The translations under genes and the position numbers were made by a program. A stretch of DNA of 64,000 nucleotides from an uncultured Bacteroidales bacterium (GTDB lineage Bacteria; Bacteroidota; Bacteroidia; Bacteroidales; Bacteroidaceae), in the NCBI GenBank assembly GCA_902799655.1, contig CADCBH010000005.1, positions 43,837 to 107,836 on the forward strand. The letters are read 5' to 3'. The notes below the pieces were generated by a model, which ran no database searches, was not told where the DNA came from, and saw only the letters and a program-made list of their open reading frames with translations. Positions 16,287-25,250 of the stretch are shown in pieces (position 1 is the first letter of the stretch; each line of letters begins with the position of its first letter).

Positions 16287-16828
16287 TGAAGAAAGAAATA
16301 ATTATCAGTGGTTTCGGAGGTCAGGGCGTACTTTCAATGGGTAAGATTCTGGCCTATTCAGGACTGATGGAGGATAAAGAGGTCACTTGGATGCCCGCTT
16401 ATGGTCCCGAACAGCGTGGTGGTACCGCCAATGTGACGGTCATCGTCAGCGACGAGCGTATTTCTTCGCCCATTCTCAGCAAGTATGACATAGCTGTGGT
16501 TCTCAACCAGCCTTCGCTCGAGAAGTTTGAACCGAAGATCAAACCCGGTGGCATTCTTATCTATGATGGTTTCGGTATTATCAACAAGCCAACTCGCAAG
16601 GATATCACCATCTATGAGATCAACGCCATGGACAAGGCTGCTGAGATGAAGAATGGTAAGGTGTTCAACATGATTGTGCTTGGCGGACTGTTGAAGGTGG
16701 CTCCTGTCGTGAGCAGCAAAGGTGTGGAGAAGGCTCTCTTCAAGACGCTTCCTGAGCGTCACCATTCGCTGATTCCACTTAATATGCAGGCCATCGAAGA
16801 GGGTGGAAAGATCATCCGCGAGATGTAG
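16286..16828 (+). CDS. korC: 2-oxoacid:ferredoxin oxidoreductase, gamma subunit
   Basis: A 180-residue subunit of the pyruvate/ketoisovalerate oxidoreductase catalytic domain type. Landmarks are ISGFGGQGVLSMGKILAYSG at the start, MPAYGPEQRGGTANVTVIVSD, and MIVLGGLLK. It completes the four-subunit enzyme and ends the operon; 167 bp separate it from the ompA-like gene, which has its own promoter. Confidence 0.93.
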   Translation: MKKEIIISGFGGQGVLSMGKILAYSGLMEDKEVTWMPAYGPEQRGGTANVTVIVSDERISSPILSKYDIAVVLNQPSLEKFEPKIKPGGILIYDGFGIINKPTRKDITIYEINAMDKAAEMKNGKVFNMIVLGGLLKVAPVVSSKGVEKALFKTLPERHHSLIPLNMQAIEEGGKIIREM

Positions 16829-16908
16829 TCATTCCGCGTGCATTGAGTATGTTTTTTTACGGCAAAGTTAAGAATTAGCGCATATATTCACGTTTTTTAC
16901 AAAAAAAC

Positions 16909-16939
16909 TTGGAAGTTAAGCATTTTTTTTGTTACTTTG
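16909..16939 (+). promoter_or_regulatory. Promoter for the OmpA-like gene
   Basis: TTGG at 16909-16912, a 19-bp spacer, and TTACTTTG at 16932-16939 approximate the -33/-7 consensus, with one mismatch in the -7 box. The start codon is about 58 bp downstream. Confidence 0.5.
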
Positions 16940-16996
16940 CAACTGTGAATTAGTAAAAGGAATTAATTATTGATATCATTAACTGTTTAAACAACA

Positions 16997-18184
16997 ATGA
17001 AGAAATTATTTTTAATGCTTGCTGTTGCTATGCTGACTGTTTCAGCTAACGCACAGAAAACTGCTGTTACAGCTAACAAGGCTGGTGACAACTGGTATGT
17101 TGGTGCCAATATTGGTATCGCTACTCCCGTCTCTAAGTATGATGTTTCCGGTGAGTCTTATGGTCGTCTGAAGGGCTTTGCTCCTAAGTTGGGTATTCGT
17201 GTCGGTAAAAACCTGACGACTGTATTCGGTCTTGCTTTGGATGCTGACGTGTATATGGCAGCTACCAAGAAGTCTATGATGGATCAGAAGACTTTCATTG
17301 ACGGTCTGAATGTTGACATTATGGGTACTTTCAACCTGAGCAATGCCTTCGCTGGCTATCAGGGACAGCCCCGTTGCTTTGAGGTGATTGCCCTCGTTGG
17401 TGGTGGTTACAGCCGCGTTTTCGGTGGTGGTTCTGCCGGTCTGAATGGTAAGGGTGCTTTTGATTTTGCCTTTAACCTCGGTGCTGACAAGGCATGGCAG
17501 ATCTATATCGAGCCTGCTCTCGTTCTTGGTCAGCCTATCCCCACATGGTCAAACCCTCTCCGCAAGTCTAATGACAAGTGGAACTTCATGGGTCAGCTGA
17601 GCATTGGTTTCAACTACAAGTTCGGCAACTCTAACGGTTCTCACAACTTCAAGGTTGAGCAGCTCCGCGACCAGGCTGAGATTGACGGTCTGAACGCTAA
17701 GATCAACGAGCTCCGTGCTGACAATCAGGCTAAGGATGGTAAGATCGCTGCTGACGGTCGCACTATTGCTGACCTGAAAGCTAAGCTCGCCGCTTGCCAG
17801 GCTCGTCCTTCACAGACCATTGTTGAGGAGCGCATCATCAAGGAGACTAGCGCTACGCTGCAGCCTATCGTTATCTTCGGTCAGGGTAAGACCACTGTTG
17901 ACGCTGCTGGTATGGCTAGCTGTGAGATGGTTGCTAAGTACATGAAGAACCACAAGGATTCTAAGATCAAGATTCTTGGTTTTGCTTCTCCCGAAGGTTC
18001 TAAGGAGGTTAACGACCGCATTGCTAAGCAGCGTGCTGAGGCTGTGAAGAACGTGCTGATCAAGAAGTACAAGATTGCTGCCAACCGTCTGACTGCTGAA
18101 GGTCTGGGCGCTACCGACAAGCTGTCTTCTGAGAACGACTTCAACCGCGTTGCTAAGTTCGTCGACATTACTGCTGAGAAGTAA
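16997..18184 (+). CDS. OmpA family outer membrane protein
   Basis: A 395-residue outer membrane protein that links the membrane to peptidoglycan. A signal peptide ends at SANAQ (residue 20). Residues 25-215 form a beta barrel with alternating hydrophobic strands ending in LSIGFNYKFG. A coiled-coil linker (QLRDQAEIDGLNAKINELR and following) leads to a C-terminal OmpA domain with the peptidoglycan-binding signature ILGFASPEGSKEVNDRIAKQRAEAV. Codon use is visibly biased toward a few codons (GCT, GGT, AAG), as expected of an abundant protein. It is a single-gene unit with its own promoter and a strong terminator. Confidence 0.95.
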   Translation: MKKLFLMLAVAMLTVSANAQKTAVTANKAGDNWYVGANIGIATPVSKYDVSGESYGRLKGFAPKLGIRVGKNLTTVFGLALDADVYMAATKKSMMDQKTFIDGLNVDIMGTFNLSNAFAGYQGQPRCFEVIALVGGGYSRVFGGGSAGLNGKGAFDFAFNLGADKAWQIYIEPALVLGQPIPTWSNPLRKSNDKWNFMGQLSIGFNYKFGNSNGSHNFKVEQLRDQAEIDGLNAKINELRADNQAKDGKIAADGRTIADLKAKLAACQARPSQTIVEERIIKETSATLQPIVIFGQGKTTVDAAGMASCEMVAKYMKNHKDSKIKILGFASPEGSKEVNDRIAKQRAEAVKNVLIKKYKIAANRLTAEGLGATDKLSSENDFNRVAKFVDITAEK

Positions 18185-18211
18185 TTAGAAATTATTATAT
18201 AATTCTCTACA

Positions 18212-18246
18212 AATCCCCGCAATGATAAGATTGCGGGGATTTTTTC
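18212..18246 (+). terminator. Intrinsic terminator after the OmpA-like gene
   Basis: AATCCCCGCAAT (18212-18223) pairs perfectly with ATTGCGGGGATT (18230-18241) around a 6-nt loop, followed by a T run. Confidence 0.95.
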
Positions 18247-18252
18247 TTTCAT

Positions 18253-18287
18253 TTTGTTGGCTAATTATGGAAAAAGGTGTATCTTTG
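18253..18287 (+). promoter_or_regulatory. Promoter for the ilv operon
   Basis: TATCTTTG at 18280-18287 is a perfect -7 box. TTTG at 18253-18256 is the -33 candidate, 23 bp upstream. Transcription would start near 18294, ruling out an in-frame start codon at 18254 and supporting the ilvD ATG at 18317. Confidence 0.75.
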
Positions 18288-18316
18288 CATCTCAAATCAA
18301 TAGAAACCAAGAAGAT

Positions 18317-20119
18317 ATGAAACATCCATTGCGTAGTGCGGTATGTACTGAAGGACGTAGAATGGCTGGAGCGCGTGCGCTCTGGGTCGCTACAGGTATG
18401 AAACAGGAGCAGTTTGGTAAACCCATTATTGCCATTGTCAACTCATTCACCCAGTTTGTACCTGGTCATACCCATCTGCATGAGATTGGTCAGATTGTTC
18501 GTGAGGAGATTGAGAAGATGGGCTGTTATGCTGCTGAGTTCAATACCATTGCCATTGACGATGGTATTGCCATGGGTCATGATGGCATGCTCTACTCGCT
18601 GCCCTCACGTGACATCATTGCTGACAGCGTAGAATATATGGTGAATGCCCACAAAGCAGACGCTATGATCTGTATCTCCAACTGTGATAAGGTGACGCCA
18701 GGTATGCTGATGGCTTCGATGCGTCTGAATATCCCAACGGTTTTCTGTTCGGGTGGCCCGATGGAGGCTGGTCGCTGGCGTGGTGAGAATGCCGACCTAA
18801 TTACTGCAATGGTGAAGGGGGCAGATCCTTCTGTCACAGACGAGGAGATGAAGGAGATAGAGGCTTGTGCTTGTCCGGGATGTGGCTCATGCTCAGGTAT
18901 GTTTACAGCCAATTCAATGAATTCGCTAACCGAGGCTATCGGTTTGTCGTTGCCTGGTAATGGTACTATTCTCGCTACACATACCAATCGTATTGAATTG
19001 TTCAAGGCTGCTGCCCGTCAGGTTGTGAAGAATGCTTTCGCCTATTACGAAAATGGTGATGAGAGTGTACTGCCTCGTCATATTGCAACTCGTAAAGCCT
19101 TTATGAATGCGATGGCTTTGGATATCGCCATGGGTGGCAGTACCAATACTGTGCTCCATCTGTTGGCTGTTGCCCAGGAGGCTGGTACTGACTTTACCAT
19201 GAAGGATATTGATGCCTTAAGTAGGAAGGTTCCCTGTCTCTGCAAGTTGGCTCCTAACACCCAGAAGTATAGCGTTCAGGAGTGTGGACGTGCTGGTGGC
19301 ATCCTCGGTATTCTCAATGAATTGAATAAAGGTGGTCTGATTGACGGTTCTGCTCCGCGTGTTGATGGAATGACACTGGCTGAGGCGATGGAGAAATACG
19401 ATATTACTAGTACGACTAGTGATACTAGTGCTACTAGCATCTACCACTCTGCTCCTGGCAACCGTTTCTCAACGAAGATGGGATCCCAGTCGGAAGAGTG
19501 GGAGAGTCTAGATACCGATCGTGCCAATGGTTGTATCCGTGACTTGGAACATGCCTATACCAAGGATGGTGGCTTGGCTGTCCTTTTTGGCAATATTGCC
19601 CAGGATGGTTGTGTCGTCAAGACTGCAGGTGTAGATGAGTCGCTTTGGCACTTCGAAGGTCCTGCCGTCTGTTTTGACTCTCAGGAAGATGCTTGCGAGG
19701 GAATCCTTGGAGGCAAGGTGAAAAAGGGTGATTGCGTGGTCATTACCCACGAAGGACCCAAAGGAGGCCCTGGTATGCAGGAAATGCTTTATCCCACAAG
19801 TTATATCAAGAGTATGCATCTTGGTAAGGAGTGTGCGCTGATTACCGATGGCCGTTTCTCTGGTGGTACCAGTGGACTGAGTATCGGACATATCTCACCT
19901 GAGGCTGCCAATGGTGGTAATATCGGTAAGATCAAGGATGGCGATATCATTGTGATAGATATTCCTTCGCGTTCGATTAGCGTTAAACTGAGCGATGAAG
20001 AATTGGCTGCCAGACCACAGCAGCCTCTGAAGCGCAATCGCGTGGTTTCAAAGGCGCTGAGAGCTTATGCACAGAGTGTAAGCAGCGCAGACAAAGGCGG
20101 AATAAGGATTATAGAATAA
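18317..20119 (+). CDS. ilvD: Dihydroxy-acid dehydratase
   Basis: Third enzyme of valine and isoleucine synthesis: it dehydrates 2,3-dihydroxy-isovalerate or -methylvalerate using an iron-sulfur cluster. From ATG 18317 ([20 protein letters not shown]) it is 600 residues, the usual size. Cluster cysteines lie in [12 protein letters not shown] and [16 protein letters not shown]; the [12 protein letters not shown] and [15 protein letters not shown] motifs are intact. A Ser/Thr-rich stretch ([12 protein letters not shown]) sits where homologues I know have an ordinary spacer; it is encoded by a 9-bp repeat. ilvB starts 1 bp after its stop. Confidence 0.96.
   Translation: MKHPLRSAVCTEGRRMAGARALWVATGMKQEQFGKPIIAIVNSFTQFVPGHTHLHEIGQIVREEIEKMGCYAAEFNTIAIDDGIAMGHDGMLYSLPSRDIIADSVEYMVNAHKADAMICISNCDKVTPGMLMASMRLNIPTVFCSGGPMEAGRWRGENADLITAMVKGADPSVTDEEMKEIEACACPGCGSCSGMFTANSMNSLTEAIGLSLPGNGTILATHTNRIELFKAAARQVVKNAFAYYENGDESVLPRHIATRKAFMNAMALDIAMGGSTNTVLHLLAVAQEAGTDFTMKDIDALSRKVPCLCKLAPNTQKYSVQECGRAGGILGILNELNKGGLIDGSAPRVDGMTLAEAMEKYDITSTTSDTSATSIYHSAPGNRFSTKMGSQSEEWESLDTDRANGCIRDLEHAYTKDGGLAVLFGNIAQDGCVVKTAGVDESLWHFEGPAVCFDSQEDACEGILGGKVKKGDCVVITHEGPKGGPGMQEMLYPTSYIKSMHLGKECALITDGRFSGGTSGLSIGHISPEAANGGNIGKIKDGDIIVIDIPSRSISVKLSDEELAARPQQPLKRNRVVSKALRAYAQSVSSADKGGIRIIE
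19406..19441 (+). repeat. 9-bp tandem repeat inside ilvD
   Basis: Four 9-bp units, ACTAGTACG, ACTAGTGAT, ACTAGTGCT and ACTAGCATC, encode a Thr-Ser-X repeat. The frame is unaffected by unit number because the unit is three codons. Confidence 0.85.
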
Positions 20120-20120
20120 T

Positions 20121-21827
20121 ATGCTGAAAGATAGAATTACAGGAGCTAAAGCGCTGATGAGGGCGCTTCAGGCGGAGGGCGTCAAGACCATCTTTGGCTA
20201 TCCAGGCGGCTCAATTATGCCCGTTTATGACGCACTCTTCGACTATACACGTGGAGAGAAGAAATGTTTCGACCATATCCTGGTGCGACACGAACAAGGT
20301 GCTGCCCATGCAGCAGAAGGTTATGCACGTGTATCAGGAGAAGTGGGTGTTGCCTTGGTGACCAGTGGTCCTGGTGCTACCAATGTGTTGACTGGTGTTG
20401 CTGATGCCATGATGGATTCGACCCCTATTGTAGTCATTGCCGGTCAGGTGTCAATCAATTCATTGGGTACCGATGCTTTTCAGGAGGTTGATCTTGTGGG
20501 TGTGGCTCAGCCAATCTCCAAGTGGAGCTATCAGATCCGTCACGCAGAGGATGTGGCATGGGCTGTCAGTCGTGCTTTCTATATTGCCCGTAGTGGTCGT
20601 CCTGGTCCTGTTGTACTCGATTTTGCCCGTAATGCACAGGTTGAAGAGATTGAATGGGAGCCTAAGAAGGTTGACTATATCCGTTCATATGTAGCAAGCC
20701 CCAAACTTGATATGAATGCGGTTCGGGAGGCTGCAGAACTCATCAATAATGCCAAAAAACCATTGGCATTGGTGGGACAGGGCGTTGAGCTCGGTCATGC
20801 GCAAGAAGAGCTGAAAGCATTCCTTGAGAAGGCAGATATTCCTGCCGGACGTACGATGCTGGGACTTTCTGCTCTGCCCTCTCATCATCCACTGAATGTC
20901 GGTATGCTGGGTATGCATGGCAACTATGCTGTCAATCTGAAGGAACAGGAATGTGATGTGCTCATTGCCATCGGTATGCGCTTCTCTGATCGTGTGACAG
21001 GTAATACCAAAACCTATGCCAAACAGGCTAAGATTATCCATTTGGACATCGATCGCAGTGAGATTGACAAGAATGTGAAAACTGATGTGGCTATAGTGGC
21101 CGATTGTAAGATATCATTACCAGCGCTGGCTGCACTGGTCAATAAGAACAATCATCAGGAATGGCATGAGTCATTCAAGCCGCTGGATGAGAAAGAACAC
21201 GAAAAAGTCATCGAGCCAGCTATTCATCCCACAGAGGGCCCATTGTTGATGGGTGAGGTCGTTAATGCCGTTGCCGAGCAGGCTCCTAAAGGAACTGTCC
21301 TTGTGACGGATGTTGGTCAAAACCAGTTATTTGCTACTCGTTACTTCAAGTATCCCGAGAAGCGTAGTATCTGTACAAGTGGAGGTCTTGGTACAATGGG
21401 ATATGGTATGCCAGCCGCCATTGGAGCGACCTTTGCCACTGATCGTACTGTATGCTGTTTTATGGGTGATGGCGGTTTCCAGATGTGTATTGAGGAACTC
21501 GGTACCATTATGGAACAGCAGGCTCCTGTCAAGATGATTCTGATGAACAACCACTATCTGGGTAATGTGCGCCAATGGCAGGATATGTTCTGGATGCGTC
21601 GCAAGTCGTTTACCAAGATGCTGAATCCCAACTATGAGCTGATTGCCCAGGGCTATGGCATCCCGTATGAGGCGGTTACCGACCGTCAGAACTTGGCAGC
21701 TGCCATCCGGAAGATGTTGGATACCAAAGGACCGTTTATTCTTGAATGTGCCATCAAGGAAGACGATGATGTGCTACCGATGACGCCTCCAGGCATGAAT
21801 GTCAATGATATGATGCTCGAAATTTAA
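20121..21827 (+). CDS. ilvB: Acetolactate synthase, large (catalytic) subunit
   Basis: First common enzyme of branched-chain amino acid synthesis: it condenses two pyruvates, or pyruvate and 2-oxobutyrate, using TPP and FAD. At 568 residues it has the usual length. The catalytic glutamate lies in VRHEQGAAHAAEGYARVSG. The TPP-binding motif runs from MGDGGFQMCIEELGTI to MNNHYLGNVRQWQ. GFPGGS-type N-terminal sequence (FGYPGGSIMPVYDAL) is present. It is followed at once by the regulatory subunit gene. Confidence 0.96.
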   Translation: MLKDRITGAKALMRALQAEGVKTIFGYPGGSIMPVYDALFDYTRGEKKCFDHILVRHEQGAAHAAEGYARVSGEVGVALVTSGPGATNVLTGVADAMMDSTPIVVIAGQVSINSLGTDAFQEVDLVGVAQPISKWSYQIRHAEDVAWAVSRAFYIARSGRPGPVVLDFARNAQVEEIEWEPKKVDYIRSYVASPKLDMNAVREAAELINNAKKPLALVGQGVELGHAQEELKAFLEKADIPAGRTMLGLSALPSHHPLNVGMLGMHGNYAVNLKEQECDVLIAIGMRFSDRVTGNTKTYAKQAKIIHLDIDRSEIDKNVKTDVAIVADCKISLPALAALVNKNNHQEWHESFKPLDEKEHEKVIEPAIHPTEGPLLMGEVVNAVAEQAPKGTVLVTDVGQNQLFATRYFKYPEKRSICTSGGLGTMGYGMPAAIGATFATDRTVCCFMGDGGFQMCIEELGTIMEQQAPVKMILMNNHYLGNVRQWQDMFWMRRKSFTKMLNPNYELIAQGYGIPYEAVTDRQNLAAAIRKMLDTKGPFILECAIKEDDDVLPMTPPGMNVNDMMLEI

Positions 21828-21837
21828 GTTGAAAATC

Positions 21838-22380
21838 ATGAAAGATAAGTCAAAACTATATACGCTGCTGGTATATTCCGAGAATATTGCTGGTATTCTG
21901 AATCAGATTACTGCTGTGTTTACCCGTCGTCAGGTTAACATCGAGAGCCTGAATGTTTCGGCCTCAAGTATCCCTGGAGTCCATAAATATACTATTACAG
22001 CATGGAGTGATGAAGACCAGATTGTGAAGATAGTACGTCAGATAGAAAAGAAGATTGATGTCATTAAGGCTAATTATTTCACTGACGAACAGCTTTTCAT
22101 CCGTGAGTCAGGTCTCTATAAGCTCTCTACGCCAATGGTCATGGAGAATGCTGAGATATCACGCACGATTCGTCGTTTCCAAGCCAGCATCATTGAGGTG
22201 AATCCTACCTACGTCATTGTACAGATGCACGGGGTGACAGAAGATATTATCTCTCTCTATCGTGCCCTTGATGCCTTTGGCTGTGTGTTGCAATACACCC
22301 GTTCAGGTCGTATTGCCGTTACACGTGGTATGCAGGAGCAGGTCAGTGCATTTTTGGAAGAAAGGGATCAGAATGGATAA
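21838..22380 (+). CDS. ilvN: Acetolactate synthase, small (regulatory) subunit
   Basis: A 180-residue regulatory subunit that confers feedback control on IlvB. The N-terminal ACT domain (LYTLLVYSENIAGILNQITAVFTRR and VNIESLNVS) would bind valine or another effector; the C-terminal ALS_ss_C domain follows. The ATG at 21838 is preferred over an in-frame TTG at 21829 because it matches family starts. The 3' end overlaps the thioesterase start by 8 bp. Confidence 0.94.
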   Translation: MKDKSKLYTLLVYSENIAGILNQITAVFTRRQVNIESLNVSASSIPGVHKYTITAWSDEDQIVKIVRQIEKKIDVIKANYFTDEQLFIRESGLYKLSTPMVMENAEISRTIRRFQASIIEVNPTYVIVQMHGVTEDIISLYRALDAFGCVLQYTRSGRIAVTRGMQEQVSAFLEERDQNG

Positions 22381-23113
22381 AGTAGGACGTTATGAGTTTC
22401 TGGCTGAGCCGTTCCACTGTGACTTCAGTGGCAGGCTTTTTATGGGCCATCTGGGCAATCACATGCTCAATGCTGCTGACTTCCACTCCTCGGCACGTGG
22501 CTTTGGCATGAAGTATCTCATGACCATTAACCGTTCATGGGTGCTCTCGCGACTGGCTATTGAAATGGAGGAGATGCCCCAGCAGTACACCAAGTTCAAT
22601 GTCGAGACCTGGGTGGAGAGTGCGATGCGCTATTTTACCTCACGTAATTTTGCTGTTGTCGGCAATGATGGCCATACTTACGGCTACGGTCGTAGCATCT
22701 GGGCTATGATTGATACCGAGAGCCGTCAGCCTACCGATATCTTCTCGATAGACAATGGTGCCATCAACAACTGGATTGTTGCTGACAAGTCATGTCCTAT
22801 TGACAAGGGTGGGCGCGTGAAGATGTCAGATGATGCACAGCTGGTTCGCACCATAGATACCTATTATAATGATGTGGATATCAATGGCCATATCAATAGC
22901 GTGAAGTATATCGAGCATATTCTCGACCTGTGGGACTTGGAATGGTATCGTACGCATCAGATCAAACGCTTCGAAATTGCCTATGTCGCTGAGGCACATG
23001 CCGGAGATACACTCTCGTTCTATCGTGAGACAGACGAGAATCATGCGTTTTGTGTCCGTATCGTCAGAACAGACGGCACAGAATGCTGCCGTAGCAAAAT
23101 TCTGTTTATATAA
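22373..23113 (+). CDS. Acyl-ACP thioesterase
   Basis: A 246-residue double hot-dog thioesterase of the FatA/bacterial acyl-ACP type, which releases free fatty acids from acyl carrier protein. Landmarks are an N-terminal repeat (YEFLAEPFHCDFSGRLFMGH), SWVLSRLAIEM and FNVETWVES, and a second repeat with the active-site strand DVDINGHINSVKYIEHILD. The ATG at 22373 lies inside the end of ilvN, so the two are translationally coupled; the frame is open to 22262 but the extra sequence reads through ilvN in the wrong frame. Such genes beside ilv genes are, from memory, common in Bacteroidales. A link to branched-chain fatty acid supply is an inference. Confidence 0.9.
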   Translation: MDKVGRYEFLAEPFHCDFSGRLFMGHLGNHMLNAADFHSSARGFGMKYLMTINRSWVLSRLAIEMEEMPQQYTKFNVETWVESAMRYFTSRNFAVVGNDGHTYGYGRSIWAMIDTESRQPTDIFSIDNGAINNWIVADKSCPIDKGGRVKMSDDAQLVRTIDTYYNDVDINGHINSVKYIEHILDLWDLEWYRTHQIKRFEIAYVAEAHAGDTLSFYRETDENHAFCVRIVRTDGTECCRSKILFI

Positions 23114-23145
23114 GATACTGAACAAATACAATACAAACTATAGTG

Positions 23146-23922
23146 ATGGTAGTTTTGCGACAATTATTTCTAATGATTGCCCTATTCCCACTTTCTTTGG
23201 CAGCGCAGGAGGAAGTGGCAGAATTCACCTCAGACCTCTTCGGAGGACTCACCTCTACGACCGTTCTCCCCGTGGGGCGTCTACAATTGGAGACCTATTC
23301 CTTATACGAACATTACTCTGATGATGACACTGATGAAAAGTTATGGTGTGTCAACTCATCCATGCTGCGATATGGCCTTCACAAGCATCTCGAGTTGTGT
23401 GCCAAGGGAGCTTGGATGCGTTCTTGGCTAGATGATGATACCTTTTCCGGTTTCTCCGATTTGGCCGTCGGTTTCAAGGCCAGTTTCTTTGAAGGTTGGA
23501 AAGCGATACCCTCTGTCGCCCTACGAGGCTTTCTCTATTTTCCAGGTAGCGAGAATAGTGACTTTCTTTCCCATGATTTTGCCTATCAGCTGGACCTGAT
23601 TTTCAGCAATCATCTCACATCATGGTGTGAGTTGGGATATATGGGTTCCGTGTTGTGGGACGAGAACCCCAGTCCTACGTATTTCTGGGGTGCCAATCTT
23701 AATTTCAATCTATCTGACAAGGTGGCCCTGACGGTAGAAGAGCATAATTACTACTATGACTTTGAGTCGGAGGAGAAGTTTCAGCCATGGGGTTCACTGA
23801 CACTGACCTATCATATTCATCCGCGTGTGGAGCTTGGCATAGCTACTGATATCAGTCTCAGACATTTCACTGATTCCCATAATTTGGCGTTGGGTGTGAC
23901 CTGGCAATTGACAAAAAAGTGA
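23146..23922 (+). CDS. Putative outer membrane beta-barrel protein (phenol-degradation MetA-like transporter family)
   Basis: A 258-residue exported protein. The signal peptide (LFLMIALFPLSLAAQ) is followed by FTSDLFGGLTSTTVLPVGRLQLETY. The rest is alternating beta strands rich in Tyr, Trp and Phe (GFSDLAVGFKASFF, PWGSLTLTYHIHPRVELGIA, HNLALGVTWQL), ending in the hydrophobic/aromatic pattern of outer membrane barrels. It resembles the putative transporter family PF13557. An ATG at 23146 directly follows an in-frame GTG. It sits between the thioesterase gene and ilvC in the ilv operon, 32 bp after the thioesterase, so export or uptake of a fatty or branched-chain acid is possible but unproven. 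Confidence 0.65.
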   Translation: MVVLRQLFLMIALFPLSLAAQEEVAEFTSDLFGGLTSTTVLPVGRLQLETYSLYEHYSDDDTDEKLWCVNSSMLRYGLHKHLELCAKGAWMRSWLDDDTFSGFSDLAVGFKASFFEGWKAIPSVALRGFLYFPGSENSDFLSHDFAYQLDLIFSNHLTSWCELGYMGSVLWDENPSPTYFWGANLNFNLSDKVALTVEEHNYYYDFESEEKFQPWGSLTLTYHIHPRVELGIATDISLRHFTDSHNLALGVTWQLTKK

Positions 23923-23940
23923 AAATAAACTCTAATTTAT

Positions 23941-23971
23941 TTTGTTTTTCGCTCACTAATTGTTAACTTTG
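23941..23971 (+). promoter_or_regulatory. Internal promoter for ilvC
   Basis: TTTG at 23941-23944, a 19-bp spacer, and TAACTTTG at 23964-23971 match the Bacteroidetes consensus exactly. Transcription would begin near 23978, leaving a leader of about 125 nt before ilvC. Confidence 0.85.
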
Positions 23972-23977
23972 CAACCA

Positions 23978-24104
23978 ATAATTTTTTAGTGAACCCCTTG
24001 TCGTATCCTCGTGTAGGGTGGGAGTGGACTGATAAGACGACGGCTCTCGTGCAGGGCTGGCATAGTTCAGAGGGAGATGTATAACTTTTAAAATATTTGC
24101 AATT
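23978..24104 (+). promoter_or_regulatory. Candidate structured 5' leader of ilvC
   Basis: The leader is far richer in G and C than the flanking spacer and can fold. TGAAC (23990-23994) can pair with GTTCA (24065-24069). GTCGT and ATC (24000-24007) can pair with GAT and ACGAC (24031-24041), with a 3-nt bulge. A direct repeat of 16 nt with 12 matches lies at 24007-24022 and 24045-24060. A 31-codon open frame with a GTG start (23989-24084) has no excess of Leu, Val or Ile codons, so classical attenuation is not indicated. I do not recognise a known riboswitch. Confidence 0.4.
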
Positions 24105-25154
24105 ATGGCAGAAATGAATTTTGGTGGCGTTATTGAGACTGTAGTCACCAGCAAGGAGTTCTCTTTGGAGAAAGCACGTGAAGTATTGAAGGATGAGGTT
24201 ATCGCCGTCATCGGTTATGGTGTGCAGGGCCCTGGACAGGCTTGCAACCTGCGTGACAATGGTTTCAACGTCATCGTTGGTCAGCGTCAGGGTAAGACCT
24301 ACGACAAGGCTGTGGCTGACGGTTGGGTACCTGGCAAGACACTTTTCTCTATCGAGGAGGCCGCTGAGAAGGGTACTATCCTCTGCATGCTGCTCTCTGA
24401 TGCTGGTCAGATGCAGCAGTGGCCCACCATCAAGCAATATCTGAAGCCTGGAAAGACGTTGTACTACAGCCACGGCTTCGCCATCAACTGGAGTGACCGC
24501 ACGGGTGTTGTTCCTCCCAAGGATGTCGATGTTATCATGGTTGCTCCTAAGGGTTCTGGTACCTCTCTTCGCACCATGTTCTGCGAGGGTCGCGGTCTGA
24601 ACTGCTCTTATGCCGTTTACCAGGACGCTACAGGTAAGGCCAAGGAGAAGACACTGGCCTTCGGTATCGGTATTGGTGCAGGTTACCTGTTCGAGACCAC
24701 CTTCCAGCGCGAGGCTACCTCCGACCTCACTGGTGAGCGCGGTTCACTGATGGGTGCTATCCAGGGCTTGCTGCTGGCTCAGTATGAAGTGCTGCGCGAG
24801 AATGGTCACACACCTTCTGAGGCTTTCAACGAGACCGTTGAGGAACTCACTCAGAGCCTTGGCCCGTTGTTTGGTGCTAAGGGTATGGACTGGATGTATG
24901 CCAACTGTTCTACTACCGCTCAGCGTGGTGCTCTTGACTGGGCTCCCCGTTTCCACGACGCCATCAAGCCCGTCATGGAGTGGCTCTACTATTCAGTAAA
25001 GACTGGTAACGAAGCTCAGATTACCATCGACGCCAACTCTAAGCCCGATTATCGTGCTGGACTGGAAAAGGAACTCGAGGCCATGCGCAACCAGGAGATG
25101 TGGCGTGCTGGCGAGACCGTTCGCAAGCTGCGTCCTGAGTATCAGGAAGACTAA
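24105..25154 (+). CDS. ilvC: Ketol-acid reductoisomerase
   Basis: Second enzyme of valine and isoleucine synthesis: NAD(P)H- and Mg-dependent isomerisation and reduction of acetolactate. At 349 residues it is a class I type. The Rossmann motif is VIGYGVQGPGQACNLRD (near residues 35-50), the cofactor loop is VGQRQGKTYDKA, and the metal-binding helix is SDLTGERGSLMGAIQGLLL. APKGSGTSLR and HGFAINW are also as expected. It has its own promoter and a leader, so it can be expressed apart from ilvD-ilvB-ilvN, and it ends at a strong terminator. Confidence 0.96.
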   Translation: MAEMNFGGVIETVVTSKEFSLEKAREVLKDEVIAVIGYGVQGPGQACNLRDNGFNVIVGQRQGKTYDKAVADGWVPGKTLFSIEEAAEKGTILCMLLSDAGQMQQWPTIKQYLKPGKTLYYSHGFAINWSDRTGVVPPKDVDVIMVAPKGSGTSLRTMFCEGRGLNCSYAVYQDATGKAKEKTLAFGIGIGAGYLFETTFQREATSDLTGERGSLMGAIQGLLLAQYEVLRENGHTPSEAFNETVEELTQSLGPLFGAKGMDWMYANCSTTAQRGALDWAPRFHDAIKPVMEWLYYSVKTGNEAQITIDANSKPDYRAGLEKELEAMRNQEMWRAGETVRKLRPEYQED

Positions 25155-25167
25155 TCAGTAACGATAT

Positions 25168-25205
25168 GGGCACAAAGGGGGCAGAATCCTTTTGTGCCCT
25201 TTTTC
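25168..25205 (+). terminator. Intrinsic terminator after ilvC
   Basis: GGGCACAAAG (25168-25177) pairs with TTTTGTGCCC (25190-25199), followed by TTTTT. It ends the ilv region. Confidence 0.92.
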
Positions 25206-25250
25206 TATTTTTTAGAAAGGAATATGATAAAGATAACTATACTATAATTT

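Noticed and set aside
16863-16870. A minus-strand TAACTTTG in the spacer before the OmpA-like gene, as a possible antisense promoter
   Set aside because: The nearest TTTG is 29 bp upstream, too far for a -33 element, and there is no leftward gene or terminator to support a transcript.
23989-24084. Leader peptide gene upstream of ilvC
   Set aside because: The 31-codon frame starts with GTG, contains only two Leu, three Val and no Ile codons, and has no evident terminator/antiterminator pair. It is kept only as a note on the leader.
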